From Mesorhizobium sp. AR02 (lineage in GTDB: Bacteria; Pseudomonadota; Alphaproteobacteria; Rhizobiales; Rhizobiaceae), in NCBI RefSeq assembly GCF_024746835.1, contig NZ_CP080530.1, positions 372,001-436,000 on the forward strand: a DNA stretch of 64,000 nt. The letters are read 5' to 3'. The translations under genes were made by a program, and so were the position numbers. Under the pieces are notes generated by a model. That model saw only the letters and a list, made by a program, of their open reading frames with translations. It was not told the DNA's origin and searched no databases. This document shows, piece after piece, positions 35,953 through 45,482 of the stretch; position 1 is the stretch's first letter, and every line of letters begins with the position of its first letter.

Positions 35953-37836
35953 CCCCACTTAAACACCGCCTGTAAGAATATGTTATTATATCAGCACGTT
36001 AGGCGCGCGCCGGCGCGTGTTACCACTACATTTTGGGGATGATCTCAGGCGAGTGTTCGTCGAGGTTGTGTGGCAGAGCGATGCCAGATGCCTTGAAGAC
36101 GTTGCCCACTTGGCCCGTAACGTGGGTTCTGGTGGTGACGATGCGACCATCCTTTTCGATGGTGGCTTCCTGGAGGCGGTCGAGATCGCGTAGAAGCGGC
36201 TGCCATTCGGGCGTCAGGCCTTTGGCCCGGCAGAGGCGGTACAGTTCCTTGCTGAGTACGAGCCCCAGGAACGAGCAGAACACATGCCCGCGGATGGCGG
36301 CATCGGATTGGTGGAAGATCGGCCGGGTATTGAAGGTTGCCTTGGCGGCGCGGAACAGGCTCTCGACCTCGAGCAAATCGCGATACCGCAGCACGGCCTG
36401 GAGCGGGGTCACCTTCGCGTTGGTCCGCACCACGGTGATGCCGTCGTACCGGGCTTCCTCGGCAAGCTTGCCGACATCGATCTTGAAGTTCTTGCCGCTG
36501 GCCTTGAGGTAACGCCGGTAGGCCGAGTTGCCGACCAGTGCCTTGTCGCCCTTCTTGAGCTGCGCCTCGAGGCCGGCGATGATCGCCTGGCGGTCGGCCT
36601 TGTCCTTCTCGGCCTCGGCGTCATTGCGGCTGACAATGTAGCGGTCTTTACCGACCTTGACCTCTTTGACCCACAACTGAGTTTCACCGCGCTGGCGCTC
36701 GAGAACGAGCGGAACCATCGGTGCCGCGTCATTGAGCACGACGTTGTGGATCACGCTGCTCGAGCGTTCGCGGGCCCCCAGAATGTATTCCATGCCCAGC
36801 TTTTCGAGCGCGGCGATGGTATCGGCGCTGATCATGCCGCGATCGGCGACAACGCAGGCGCGTGTGACGCCGAAGCGCGTTCGCAGCCGATCGACCACCG
36901 GCAACAGGACGGTCACGTCAGCGGTGTTGCCGGGCACCATCTCGGTGCAGATCGGCCGGCCCTCGGCATCAACGACCAGCGCCAGGATCATTTGCGCCAG
37001 ATCGGGGCGGAAGTCCTTGGAATGCCCGCGCTTGCCCAGCGTCTCGCCGCCCGCGCCGTAGAAGGACAACGAGGTGGTATCCATGAACACAAGGCTGAGG
37101 TCGGTGAACAGGTCCTGCCGGCGCGCGAAGAGCTTTTCCTCGATCGCGTCTTTCACGCAGCGCGCCACCAGCGCGCCTTGCGCCTTTTCGCCGAGTTCCT
37201 CGCCCAGCCACGCCATGGCCCGGTAAAAGTGATGGAGCGCCAGACCCTCGGCGCCCTCGATACCATAATCGGCCATCCAGTTCGCGCAGTCGCGGTCCGA
37301 GCCCGAGACGAACAGCCGATGCAACGTGCCAATGAACACCGCCCGTTCCACCGCAAAGCCGAACTGGCGCCCTTCCAGCACCTCTTCCAGCACATCGCCG
37401 ATCCCGAGCCGCTCCCACAGCCGCCCGAACAACAGCGGACCGCCGATGCGGCGAGAGGCAATTCGCCCCGCGTCAATGTCGGACAGGATGAGGCTGCGCT
37501 CGCCATGGCGCGCAATCGAGGCCGCCAATCTGTCAAGTTCGCCGCTGGCAACCAGCGCATCCTTGCGGCCCAGCGCCTTTATCGTGCGCTGGCGAACGGT
37601 TTTGCCGTCGCGGACACTTTCCACGAGGTAAAGATAGCGGTGGCCGCGCGCGACTCTCTCAACGACAAACATGCCAGCGTTGTTAGCGAATAAATGCCAT
37701 AAAATCCATACGACATGCGGCTAGCAGATCAAATGTTGTTACCACAAATTTTCGCGCCGAAAACTCGAGGCGAGTGAATTCAATAGCTTAACGGACAGCG
37801 TTCGCCATCCGTTCACCTCCAACTGTTCAAGTCGGG
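35953..37836 (-). mobile_element. IS1634-family element, copy 2
   Basis: 1884 bp, nearly identical to 11751-13635 over the full length, with the same terminal repeats. Unlike copy 1 it has no flanking direct repeat: the bases before it are CCGTGA and those after it CCATGC. It separates an SDR remnant from a truncated membrane-protein gene. Confidence 0.92.
36026..37672 (-). CDS. IS1634 family transposase (copy 2)
   Basis: This 548-residue transposase is almost identical to copy 1. A missing T near the 3' end (GAGTGTTCG here, GAGTTGTTCG in copy 1) shifts the last codons, so it ends LDEHSPEIIPKM instead of LDEQLA. The catalytic regions are unchanged, including LVFMDTTSLSFYG, so it may still be active. 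Confidence 0.93.
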   Translation of the reverse strand: MFVVERVARGHRYLYLVESVRDGKTVRQRTIKALGRKDALVASGELDRLAASIARHGERSLILSDIDAGRIASRRIGGPLLFGRLWERLGIGDVLEEVLEGRQFGFAVERAVFIGTLHRLFVSGSDRDCANWMADYGIEGAEGLALHHFYRAMAWLGEELGEKAQGALVARCVKDAIEEKLFARRQDLFTDLSLVFMDTTSLSFYGAGGETLGKRGHSKDFRPDLAQMILALVVDAEGRPICTEMVPGNTADVTVLLPVVDRLRTRFGVTRACVVADRGMISADTIAALEKLGMEYILGARERSSSVIHNVVLNDAAPMVPLVLERQRGETQLWVKEVKVGKDRYIVSRNDAEAEKDKADRQAIIAGLEAQLKKGDKALVGNSAYRRYLKASGKNFKIDVGKLAEEARYDGITVVRTNAKVTPLQAVLRYRDLLEVESLFRAAKATFNTRPIFHQSDAAIRGHVFCSFLGLVLSKELYRLCRAKGLTPEWQPLLRDLDRLQEATIEKDGRIVTTRTHVTGQVGNVFKASGIALPHNLDEHSPEIIPKM

Positions 37837-38011
37837 CCATGCAAGCATGCTTGGCGTCCAACTCGTCAAGGGCAAAACGTTCCAGGCAGACGGCGCGGCG
37901 GCTCTGAGGCAGCAGCCTGCGGGCGATAGTATCGGGCACGTCCTCGACCAACTTCTTTGTACAGCGGTAGACGACATAGGCCAGAGTGCCGATGACGAGC
38001 AGAGAGAACAT
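37739..38011 (-). pseudogene. Small membrane protein truncated by IS1634 copy 2
   Basis: The ATG at 38011 opens a protein with one membrane helix (MFSLLVIGTLAYVVYRCTKK) and a basic tail (RRLLPQSRRAVCLERFALDE). The gene enters the IS at 37836 and continues for about 30 meaningless codons. A degenerate second copy of its tail is found at about 39120-39230. Function unknown. Confidence 0.5.
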
Positions 38012-38082
38012 GGTTGCAGGCTGCAATTGGCTTCCCCTCCGACCAGTCGCACCAGGGCAGGTTGAGAGCGGCGAAGCTTCCG

Positions 38083-38364
38083 CTAACGCGCACCTCTCTC
38101 CGATATTCCGGCGATGCATTCCTCCAGGCATTCGAGGCGGAACTTCGCATTGCGGAGTTCATGTCCGGCTTCGAAACGTCGATGGCGCCCTTGTGGTGTG
38201 GTCGCCATGAGGTCGCGCTCCAGTTCCGCAATGCGCGCACGCACCTGCTGAGCGTCGTCCTGACGCAATGCCTTGATCCATCCACGCCCCCGCATCAGTC
38301 TTCCTGCCAGCACCCACCCAAAAAGCCATCCAGATTTATCCGCCGAGACCCTAATTTCCGGCAA
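38083..38364 (-). CDS. Small hypothetical protein
   Basis: A 93-residue protein with an N-terminal hydrophobic patch (SGWLFGWVLAGRLMRGRGWI) and a charged helical remainder (QQVRARIAELERDLMATTPQ, ELRNAKFRLECLEECIAGI). It is on the same strand as, and about 70 bp upstream of, the truncated membrane protein. No family is recognised. Confidence 0.5.
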   Translation of the reverse strand: MPEIRVSADKSGWLFGWVLAGRLMRGRGWIKALRQDDAQQVRARIAELERDLMATTPQGRHRRFEAGHELRNAKFRLECLEECIAGISERGAR

Positions 38365-38644
38365 GCCGAAACGCTCGAAATTTAACTTTGGCTATTTTAG
38401 CGAAGACAAAGAGGTTCTTGGGAAAAGGGCGGCGGCGCTTGGGCGGACGAACGAAGTGATATCAGAAGGTCGTCCGTCCTATCGGCCATCTTCGGCTCTG
38501 ATGCCTGCGCAATCTGTTTGAGGAGCGCTGCAACGGCTTTGGGCATGCCGCGGACAAGCGAAGTAGCGCCGGTCAAGCGCAGTTGCGATGTAGGCATCGG
38601 GAGCGCGGTTGGTGTGTGGATAGTCAGCCCTGGCCTATTGTCCA

Positions 38645-39061
38645 TTGAGCCAGCCGGCGCGCATTTTCGCAGCCATGGTGGCGGAGCATGTTGAATTGGC
38701 ATTGTTTGAGCAGTCACTCGGCAATATCGAAGGCCTGCATCGGCCGTTCTGTGATCGTGTGGCTGACGCTGCGGAGAAAACCGCTGGATCGGTTCTTTTC
38801 GATGTCCGTGTCGACGGCGATATCTGCGTTCAGCGCATAGCTGCGATTGGATATGGCGTGACCGGCACGGCAATAATCGTGATGGAGAAGAATGGACAAC
38901 TTAGATGCGCATCGGTAAACGGCGACACCGCCCTTTTGGTGGCAGAGTTGGCTGCCTGGGATGCGTCTCCGCTGCGTGAGCAAGCGAAGGTTGACCCCTG
39001 CGGAACGGCCATCATCCTGCTAGCGAAGCTTCGGAGCTCAGGTCACTTCGCCCTTTTCTAA
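38645..39061 (+). CDS. Hypothetical protein, weak
   Basis: A 138-codon frame: MVAEHVELALFEQSLGNIEG, SVLFDVRVDGDICVQRIAAI, VNGDTALLVAELAAWDASPL. Composition is protein-like, but an overlapping frame on the other strand is also open. The true start may be the internal ATG at 38675. No family is recognised. Confidence 0.35.
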   Translation: MSQPARIFAAMVAEHVELALFEQSLGNIEGLHRPFCDRVADAAEKTAGSVLFDVRVDGDICVQRIAAIGYGVTGTAIIVMEKNGQLRCASVNGDTALLVAELAAWDASPLREQAKVDPCGTAIILLAKLRSSGHFALF

Positions 39062-39696
39062 CCGGCTGAGCGCCGCTTCCTACCTTGCCGGCCAAGCAGC
39101 GGAGAAATCATGTCCGGTTGCAAGTGTGCCTGGCGTCCAACTCGTCAATTTCACCGGCTATCGAAAACGTTCTTGGCAGATGGCGCGGCGGCGATGAGGC
39201 AGCAGGCGCGCGAACGGCGGCCAGCAGCAGCCTCTCGGCAGTGAGACCCGGCTTCGTCCCCGCCCTCAAACTGCTCACGTTGAACGCGGGACGCGACGGG
39301 CTCCGGCGGGATCGATCCGAACCACCCTGGCATCACCTTCGGACCAAGAAACCTGCCGTGACCCGAGACCCTGGCGCATCCTAATTGCAAAGGTTTACGG
39401 TCACCTGCAGGACTATGTGTTGCGGCCAATGCGCCGGACGGCTGTCCTCGGAGGAGATCATAGCCATAGACATGGCTCTGCTAGGCTTCAGATCCCGCGG
39501 TTGTTTTGGGCTATGTGAGCGGCGGAAACGCAGGACGATGATAGGGTCATGATGAAGCGCGCGAGTTGCTGCCGGCCGATCAAACCGGCCTTGCAAATTT
39601 TTCGTTTTTGCTGCGCCTAACTCCAGATTTTCGGTTATGAATCGGGACTGGCCTAACGGCCTGCCCACGTTGCAATTGTTACAAAGGAACACACAT
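39062..39696. other. Long non-coding stretch with gene relic
   Basis: 635 bp without an intact gene. 39120-39230 resembles the truncated gene at 37840-37960 (shared GGCGTCCAACTCGTCAA, then AAAACGTTC and GCAGACGGCGCGGCGG-like blocks) with indels and a stop. The 3' part, 39560-39696, is the long leader of the cold-shock gene. Confidence 0.45.
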
Positions 39697-39909
39697 ATGG
39701 CGACCGGAACCGTGAAGTGGTTCAACAGCACCAAGGGATTTGGATTTATCCAACCCGACAATGGCAGTCAGGATGTTTTCGTCCACATTTCCGCCGTTGA
39801 AAGAGCTGGCCTTTCGACCCTCGCTGATGGTCAGAATTTCAACTATGAAGTCGAACAGGACCGCCGCACGGGCAAGTCCTCAGCTGGCAGCCTCAGCAAA
39901 GCTGGCTAA
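39697..39909 (+). CDS. Cold-shock family protein (CspA type)
   Basis: A 70-residue single-domain cold-shock protein that binds single-stranded RNA/DNA. It has the standard MATGTVKWFNSTKGFGFIQP with RNP1 (KGFGFIQP) and RNP2 (DVFVHISAVERAG). A ribosome site aaagga precedes the ATG at 39697. An upstream in-frame ATG at 39637 lies in the leader and is not used. A long untranslated leader is typical for this family. Confidence 0.95.
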   Translation: MATGTVKWFNSTKGFGFIQPDNGSQDVFVHISAVERAGLSTLADGQNFNYEVEQDRRTGKSSAGSLSKAG

Positions 39910-40074
39910 TTTTCTCCTGCCTGCTGGCAACCGCCGGATGGACGCGGTACGGCGAGGACTGACTGATGGCCGCCCAATAAGAAGCGGGCGAGAACAAGGC
40001 TCGACCGGAACGCTGGAGCAGGAGATTGCTGCAAGCCGGCGCGAATCCTGGGGAAACCAAGCTGTTTGAAAGGG

Positions 40075-40100
40075 AAGGCGGGGTTGGTTCCCCGCCTTTT
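40075..40100. terminator. Rho-independent terminator
   Basis: Perfect 9-bp stem AAGGCGGGG/CCCCGCCTT with a TTGGTT loop, ending in TTTT on the + strand. It lies between the cold-shock gene and the convergent mucR-like gene and can serve the former. Confidence 0.85.
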
Positions 40101-40158
40101 CATATTCCGCGCAGACTTTGTCTGTTGCGCGCGCCACAACGAACCTCGAGAGATAAAG

Positions 40159-40617
40159 TCAGGCGGCGGCTTTCTTGCGGGTCTTCGCCGGCTCCGTTTC
40201 CGGCTCTTTCGGTTTGCGGCCGAGCCCCATCGTCTTAGCCAACGCCGAGCGCGCAGCGGCGTAATTCGGCGCGACCATCGGATAATCTCCCGATAGACCC
40301 CATTTGGCGCGATATTCGTCCGGCGTCAGCCCATAGTCGGTCGACAAATGGCGCTTTAGCGATTTGAATTTCTTTCCGTCCTCAAGGCAGATGATGTAGT
40401 CCGGGGTCACCGACTTCTTGATCGGGACTGCAGGGTCAAGGACCACCGGCTCTTTTGCGGAGACGCTGCCGGCCGTGCCTTTCAGTGCTGTGTGCACTTG
40501 GCCGATCAGGGCAGGGAGTTCACCTACCGGGACCGGATTGTTGGAGACATAGGCTGAGACGACATCGGCGGTGAGCTCGATGAGGACGTCGATGTTTTTG
40601 TCGGCTTCTTCTGTCAT
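40159..40617 (-). CDS. Ros/MucR family transcriptional regulator with altered zinc site
   Basis: A 152-residue regulator of the rhizobial Ros/MucR family, which control exopolysaccharide, motility and symbiosis genes and act as H-NS-like proteins. The N-terminal oligomerisation part ([20 protein letters not shown]) and the DNA-binding region ([20 protein letters not shown], then [20 protein letters not shown]) are typical. In the zinc finger only C77 and H90 remain of the four ligands: D80 replaces the second Cys and D94 the second His. Zinc-poor or zinc-free Ros homologues are known from Mesorhizobium loti. The tail is Lys/Glu-rich. Confidence 0.95.
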   Translation of the reverse strand: MTEEADKNIDVLIELTADVVSAYVSNNPVPVGELPALIGQVHTALKGTAGSVSAKEPVVLDPAVPIKKSVTPDYIICLEDGKKFKSLKRHLSTDYGLTPDEYRAKWGLSGDYPMVAPNYAAARSALAKTMGLGRKPKEPETEPAKTRKKAAA

Positions 40618-41199
40618 GGAACTCTCCGGGTGGCTTGAAAGACAGCTGGCGAAGTGTCGCTACATAGTGACGGTTGCTGTTGAAAGCAATAAACCCCCGG
40701 CAAGACTTTTGCCATGCTCGTCCTGCACCGTGGTCAATAGCGACGCATCGGCAAAACCAGGGCGATGGTGACGCGCTGCTGTAAAAACCACGTCTTGCCG
40801 ACGATGTCCTGCTGCCCGCCGGTCGCGACCTGTTTGCGGCGCAGCGATTAGATTGCACCGCCTTCTCCGCGCCAGCGTTTCACAGCCGAAAAACCCGCCA
40901 CTCTTGGGCACGAGCGGCGGGTTTTTGCAGCGCTACTCGGACTGAATACGCGTCCTCAATCACATTGGCTGCGGGTAGTTAAGTCTGCATTAACATTCAA
41001 GATCTGGGCATCTAAATCGATACGAGCGCAAGATGCCGCGCGGTCGGACGTTCCGGGCCCAAATTCTCTTCGCCGTCAAATCGGCAAGGCGTCAGCTATC
41101 ACAAAATCCGCGCTTGACGTTACGTAATCTCTCGTGTTGGTCGCTGTGTGGGGAACGACTTCCAGTCTAGGTCAAGGGAGACGAAAATGAGGGGCAGCG
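40618..41199. other. Non-coding stretch upstream of mucR-like gene
   Basis: 580 bp without a convincing gene. The part next to 40618 is AT-richer and should hold the regulator's promoter. The strong terminator at 40889-40926 is described separately. Confidence 0.45.
40889..40926. terminator. Bidirectional rho-independent terminator
   Basis: Perfect 11-bp inverted repeat AAAAACCCGCC (40889-40899) and GGCGGGTTTTT (40916-40926) with a 16-nt loop. A T-run follows the GC stem on either strand, so it can stop transcription both ways. The transcripts it serves are not obvious. Confidence 0.8.
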
Positions 41200-41385
41200 A
41201 TGGTGGCTGGCGAGCCAAATGACGTGCGCGTCAAGCGTTGCGGTGGGGGATGGGCCGTTCATATTGTCGAGGACGGCAAACTGACAGTTCATAGGTTCAA
41301 GACCCAGTCTCCCGCCGAGAATTTCGCCGATGACCAACGAGCCAGGCTCGGCCTTGCTAGCAAGCCACCGATTGACGAAAGCTGA
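41200..41385 (+). CDS. Small conserved-looking hypothetical protein
   Basis: A 61-residue protein: VRVKRCGGGWAVHIVEDGKL then TVHRFKTQSPAENFADDQRA. It looks like the short DUF2188-type or rhizobial small-protein folds but I cannot name it. It follows a purine-rich stretch (gggagacgaaaatgagggg). Confidence 0.5.
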   Translation: MVAGEPNDVRVKRCGGGWAVHIVEDGKLTVHRFKTQSPAENFADDQRARLGLASKPPIDES

Positions 41386-41414
41386 CATCTGCACCGGATT
41401 TGGGGAGACCTTGG

Positions 41415-41729
41415 ATGGCTGGTGAGACTTTGGCGCCGGCAGAAGAAACACATCGCCGAAGGGCCATTTCAACGCTGTTTGCTGCCGTTCGGCTGGCCAT
41501 ATTTACGATGATGGTTGGCACCGCTGGCGATGCGGAAGACGACTATGGGACCGGCTTGATCGACACGGCGGCAAAGATCATGAAAAGCCAGGTCGTCAAG
41601 GACCCGGCCGCGGCGCTGGAAAAAGCAGCAGGAATTTGCAAGCGGCCGTCGCAACTGACTTCAGACAGGGAATCGAGCCGCGTGGCTGTTGGCTCAACCG
41701 TGGAGATGCCGACATTGCGCGATCCGTGA
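41415..41729 (+). CDS. Hypothetical protein, weak
   Basis: A 104-codon frame with one hydrophobic segment (AISTLFAAVRLAIFTMMVGT) resembling a signal anchor, then KIMKSQVVKDPAAALEKAAG. No family is recognised. It could be a small exported protein. Confidence 0.35.
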   Translation: MAGETLAPAEETHRRRAISTLFAAVRLAIFTMMVGTAGDAEDDYGTGLIDTAAKIMKSQVVKDPAAALEKAAGICKRPSQLTSDRESSRVAVGSTVEMPTLRDP

Positions 41730-41802
41730 GGCTTAGGTCCTCTCTTCAGCGCTGGGCAAGCTGGAACGGGACGGAGAGACTTTCTCACATGTGCGGCGGG
41801 TG

Positions 41803-42255
41803 TCACGCCCCGGAGACCAAGGCAGGTATGGCCAAAGCCTCATCCGCCTCGTCAAGGATCGAGAAGCTGTAACGGCCGTCTGGGTCAAGATCGACGGAGT
41901 AACTCAGGCGGTCGAGTATGTTGTTATCCTGGTCGAACGTAACGATCCGCGGCTTCAGAGAGGTAATGTGCGCTTCGTCCAGATAGATGGAGTTGCAGAC
42001 AATGATCTGGTCGCCGGGCTGGCAAGTGCGGGCAGCTGCTCCGTTTAGAATACAGCATCGTGAGCCGCGCTCGCCGAGGATGACATAGGTCGAAATCCGC
42101 GCCCCGGAATTCTTGTTCCAAATCTCCACGAACTCCATGGGCAGGATCCCTGCTTCTTCGCAGTGGTCTGGGTCGAGCGTTATCGAACCATGGTAATCGA
42201 GGTTCGCTTCGGTGACGTAGATGCCGTGCAGCTTGCCGGCGACTATTTTTCGCAT
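41803..42255 (-). CDS. panD: Aspartate 1-decarboxylase
   Basis: Makes beta-alanine from L-aspartate for pantothenate and CoA. The 150-residue proenzyme self-cleaves between Gly and Ser in DYHGSITLD (around residues 22-26) to form the pyruvoyl group. Other family signatures are [40 protein letters not shown] and [12 protein letters not shown]. It is the last gene of the bio/pan block, 65 bp after bioZ on the same strand. Confidence 0.96.
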   Translation of the reverse strand: MRKIVAGKLHGIYVTEANLDYHGSITLDPDHCEEAGILPMEFVEIWNKNSGARISTYVILGERGSRCCILNGAAARTCQPGDQIIVCNSIYLDEAHITSLKPRIVTFDQDNNILDRLSYSVDLDPDGRYSFSILDEADEALAIPALVSGA

Positions 42256-42320
42256 TGGTCTGTTGTCCTATCCGTCATGAATGATCAGTCCTGCCGCCCT
42301 CGGAGCAGCCAGTTATTCGG

Positions 42321-43304
42321 CTAAATTCCGACGATGAGGGCCCCGCCGCTGAGACCCGCACCCGCTGCCGCCAGAAGGATCTTCTCGCCCTGCCGGAACG
42401 GCTCCGCTTGGTTGGCCAGCGACAGCGACAGTGGGATCGTCGCGGCGGAAGAGTTGCCGTAGTCGACGATCGTCTTGACGATCGCATGATCTGCTATGCC
42501 GAGGTTTCTCCCAACAGCATCGAAAATGCGGGCATTGGCCTGATGCGGCACGAATCGGTCGATGTCCTGCGGCCGCATTCGGGCAGCAGTGAGCGCGTCC
42601 TGCGAGCAGGCAGTCATCATCTCGACCGCCTTGGCGAACACTTCACGGCCGTCGGTGATCGTCATTCGAGTCTGCTCGAGGTCGAGGTCGCCGTGGAACG
42701 GCTTGTTGCTTCCTCCAGCAGGAATCTGGATCAGCCCGTAGCGCGAGCCATCGGAATCCACCGAGGCGCCGAGGATGCCGCGATCGGGGTCCTCGCAGGG
42801 GCCAATCACCAGGGCGCCGGCGGCATCGGCAAACAGCACGGCGCTGGCACGCTCAGCGGGATTGATGCGACGGCTGAGGATGTTGGCGGCGATGACAAGG
42901 GCCGATTTGCCATGCAGGCGGGTGAATCCGTCCGCGAACATCAGCGCATAGATGAAGCCGGCGCAAGCACCAGCGAGGTCGACCGCGCCTGCACGGCCGA
43001 GACCCAGACGATGAGCTACGAGCGGCGCGCTGGGCGGCAGGAGGTGATCGGGTGTCGAGGTGGCAAGCAACAGCAGCCCGATGTCGCTCCGCTCGATGCC
43101 GGCATTCGCCAGCGCCATGTCGCCGGCATGCGCGGCAAGGCCCGACAACGTGTCCTCGTCGTTTGCCCAGAAGCGTGACCGTATCCCGGTGCGTCGCTCG
43201 ATCCAGCCCGGTTCGAGCCCGAGACGGCTTTCGATTTCCGGGTTCTCGACTTTTCGCCCAGGCGCGTGATGACCGAACCCGAGAATGCGCGACGACCTGC
43301 TCAT
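42321..43304 (-). CDS. bioZ: BioZ, FabH-like pimeloyl-thioester synthase
   Basis: A 327-residue KAS III-type enzyme. In rhizobia and agrobacteria BioZ starts biotin synthesis by condensing glutaryl-CoA with malonyl-ACP, giving the precursor of pimeloyl-ACP; it was first described in the bio operon of the M. loti R7A symbiosis island. The Cys-His-Asn triad is visible: [26 protein letters not shown] and [13 protein letters not shown]. Its start overlaps the bioA stop by 4 nt. Placement inside a bio operon is what separates it from housekeeping FabH. Confidence 0.94.
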   Translation of the reverse strand: MSRSSRILGFGHHAPGRKVENPEIESRLGLEPGWIERRTGIRSRFWANDEDTLSGLAAHAGDMALANAGIERSDIGLLLLATSTPDHLLPPSAPLVAHRLGLGRAGAVDLAGACAGFIYALMFADGFTRLHGKSALVIAANILSRRINPAERASAVLFADAAGALVIGPCEDPDRGILGASVDSDGSRYGLIQIPAGGSNKPFHGDLDLEQTRMTITDGREVFAKAVEMMTACSQDALTAARMRPQDIDRFVPHQANARIFDAVGRNLGIADHAIVKTIVDYGNSSAATIPLSLSLANQAEPFRQGEKILLAAAGAGLSGGALIVGI

Positions 43305-44560
43305 GGCTTTGAGCCGAAGCGTTCGCCGGCCACCTCGATCGCGTCATAGAGCCCGTCGAGCTCCTCGCCGGTGATGCAATAGGGCGGCAGAAGGTAGAGG
43401 ACATTGCCAAGCGGGCGCACAAGGAATCCCTGGTTGAGGAAGAACGCGCGCAGCTTCGGACCGATCTCGGCCAGATAACCGGCAGAGCCGGCGTGCAGGT
43501 CGAGCGCCGCTATCGTGCCGGTCGCCCGGCTGTCGGTGAAGAAAGGGTTGTCGCGAAAGCGTCGAAGCCCGGTGGCCTGCATCGCGCTCAAGGCCGCAAT
43601 GCGCTCGGCCACCGGCTCGTCGCGCCAGATCTCGACATTGGCAAGTGCTGCCGCGCAGGCCATCGGATTGGCGGTGTAGGAACTCGAGTGGAAAAGCGTC
43701 TTCGTCCGGTCCGTCGAATAATGAGCCTGGAAGATGGCATCCGTGGCGAGCGTTGCGGCGAGCGGGATCACGCCACCGGTCAGGCCCTTCGAGGTGCACA
43801 GGATGTCCGGAGAGAGGGATGCCTGCTCGCAGGCGAACATGGTTCCAGTGCGCCCCCAGCCGGTCATCACCTCGTCGGCGATCAGCAGCGTGCCGGAGGT
43901 TTTGGCGATCTTCTTCAATTCGGTCAGAACCGAGGCCGGATACATCAGCATGCCGCCGGCGCCAAGCACGAGCGGTTCGACGATCAGCGCGGCGGCGCGC
44001 CGGTCGCGGGCAACTGCCTCGAACCGATCCAGCGTTTCCTGCTCGCGCCCGGCGGCCGGGAAGGGGAGGGTGTCGACTTCGAACAGCAAGGGCTCGTAGG
44101 CGGCGTTGAACACGCCGCGGGCACCGACGCTCATCGTGCCGATCGTGTCGCCATGATAGCTGTGCTCCATGACGACGATGCGCGAGCGCGGTGCGCCGAT
44201 GTTGCGGAAATAGCCGAGCGCCATCTTCAGCGCGACTTCGACTGAGGTCGAGCCGCTGTCGGAATAGAACACCCAGTCGAGGCCCGATGGAGCGAGACCG
44301 ACAAGCGCCTTGGCCAGGCGTTCGGCCGGCTCGTGGGTGAAACCTGCGAAGATGATCTGGTCGAGGCTCGACGCGGTCGTCTCGATGGCCTTCATGATGC
44401 GGGGATGGCGGTGGCCATGCGTGACGACCCACCAGGACGAAATGGCGTCCAGGATGCGCGTACCGTCGGCCTTGTGGAGATAGGCGCCCTCCGTCAGGAC
44501 GATTTCAGGAATCGCCGGCTCGAGCGCGTGCTGGGTAAAGGGATGCCAGATATGCGACAT
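43301..44560 (-). CDS. bioA: Adenosylmethionine-8-amino-7-oxononanoate aminotransferase
   Basis: A 419-residue class III PLP aminotransferase converting KAPA to DAPA with SAM as amino donor. Features are [19 protein letters not shown] at the start, [25 protein letters not shown]-like [15 protein letters not shown], the PLP Lys in [19 protein letters not shown], and [18 protein letters not shown]. The start is the ATG at 44560, which shares a base with the bioD stop (TGATG). It is catalytically complete, but its substrate requires BioF, whose gene here is broken. Confidence 0.96.
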   Translation of the reverse strand: MSHIWHPFTQHALEPAIPEIVLTEGAYLHKADGTRILDAISSWWVVTHGHRHPRIMKAIETTASSLDQIIFAGFTHEPAERLAKALVGLAPSGLDWVFYSDSGSTSVEVALKMALGYFRNIGAPRSRIVVMEHSYHGDTIGTMSVGARGVFNAAYEPLLFEVDTLPFPAAGREQETLDRFEAVARDRRAAALIVEPLVLGAGGMLMYPASVLTELKKIAKTSGTLLIADEVMTGWGRTGTMFACEQASLSPDILCTSKGLTGGVIPLAATLATDAIFQAHYSTDRTKTLFHSSSYTANPMACAAALANVEIWRDEPVAERIAALSAMQATGLRRFRDNPFFTDSRATGTIAALDLHAGSAGYLAEIGPKLRAFFLNQGFLVRPLGNVLYLLPPYCITGEELDGLYDAIEVAGERFGSKP

Positions 44561-45195
44561 CAGTGATCTCCCGTGCACGAGGCGAAGGCGAAGCCGGCAA
44601 TCATTGCGTCTCGCAGCGTTTTGTCTGTCAGCGGATCGAGATAGGGCAGCCGGCCGAGCTGCGGCACCCCGCCCATTTCCACGATGGTCCGTTGCGTATC
44701 GGCCATCTCATCGCCGATGAAAGCGATGCCGGCCAGCGGGATGGAGCGGGCGCGGAGGGCCTCGATCGACAGCAGCGTGTGGTTGATGGTGCCGAGCGTG
44801 GTGCGGGCACACAAAATAACTGGCAGCCGCCACTCAGCGAAGATGTCGATGAACCTTGTGCGCCGGTTGAGCGGCACCATCAGCCCGCCCGCGCCCTCGA
44901 TGACGAGCGGCGTCGGCAGGACGGGAAAAGTCAGATCGGCAGCCTTGATCGCGACGCCGTCGATCTCGGCCGAACGATGCGGCGACAGCGGGCTCTTCAA
45001 GCGGTAGGCTTCCGGCAGCACGCGCTCCGAGGGCAAGCCGGCAAGCCGCGCGACCACCTCGCTGTCGGTCTCGCCGTCGAGGCCCGATTGCACCGGCTTC
45101 CAGTAGAAACCGTCGAGCAAACCGGCGAGGCCAGCCGCAAACACGGTCTTGCCAATTCCGGTGTCGGTTCCGGTGATGACGATGCGTTGGGTCAT
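44560..45195 (-). CDS. bioD: Dethiobiotin synthetase
   Basis: A 211-residue ATP-dependent enzyme that closes the ureido ring of dethiobiotin from DAPA and CO2. It opens with the P-loop [20 protein letters not shown], then [19 protein letters not shown], and has [20 protein letters not shown]. Its start overlaps the end of the bioF remnant by 4 nt (ATGA), as expected of the ancestral operon, so deletion inside bioF preserved the coupling. Confidence 0.95.
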   Translation of the reverse strand: MTQRIVITGTDTGIGKTVFAAGLAGLLDGFYWKPVQSGLDGETDSEVVARLAGLPSERVLPEAYRLKSPLSPHRSAEIDGVAIKAADLTFPVLPTPLVIEGAGGLMVPLNRRTRFIDIFAEWRLPVILCARTTLGTINHTLLSIEALRARSIPLAGIAFIGDEMADTQRTIVEMGGVPQLGRLPYLDPLTDKTLRDAMIAGFAFASCTGDH

Positions 45196-45482
45196 GCCTT
45201 GCCCATCACATCGACGATCGTGTCGACCATGGCGGAAATGTCGGGTTCGTGGACATGCTCTGATGCATTGCCTCACAACAGCCGCGACCCGGTCGCGCCA
45301 ACCGGCGTGCCCCGCGCAATGGCTGCTGCAACCGCATCGCCCAGTCTCCTGGAGGCGGCAAGTCCGAGATAGTCGTTCGACGAGAAGTCGAGCCCGGCGC
45401 GTGGCGCAAGCGTCCGCAGGCGATCCTTGCGCGCCAGTCCCTGCAAGGTCGCGTCATAGCGGGCAAGTAGTGTCCCGTTCAT
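45192..45482 (-). pseudogene. bioF: 8-amino-7-oxononanoate synthase, internally deleted
   Basis: Only about 97 codons remain of a gene that normally has 370-400. The N-terminus is normal ([47 protein letters not shown]). A TGA stop at 45273-45275 then replaces the usual Arg codon, and the frame continues GNASEH directly into a C-terminal tail, [16 protein letters not shown], and its stop. The whole central catalytic part, including the PLP Lys, is missing, and the join is in frame. Overlaps with bioB and bioD are intact. Confidence 0.9.

Noticed and set aside
38397..38597. 66-codon minus frame with protein-like start
   Set aside because: Too short and Ser/Pro-rich at the end; no ribosome site or family support.
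43344..44432. Long minus-strand frame overlapping bioA in another register
   Set aside because: Arg/His/Pro-rich shadow of bioA, which is fully recognisable in its own frame.
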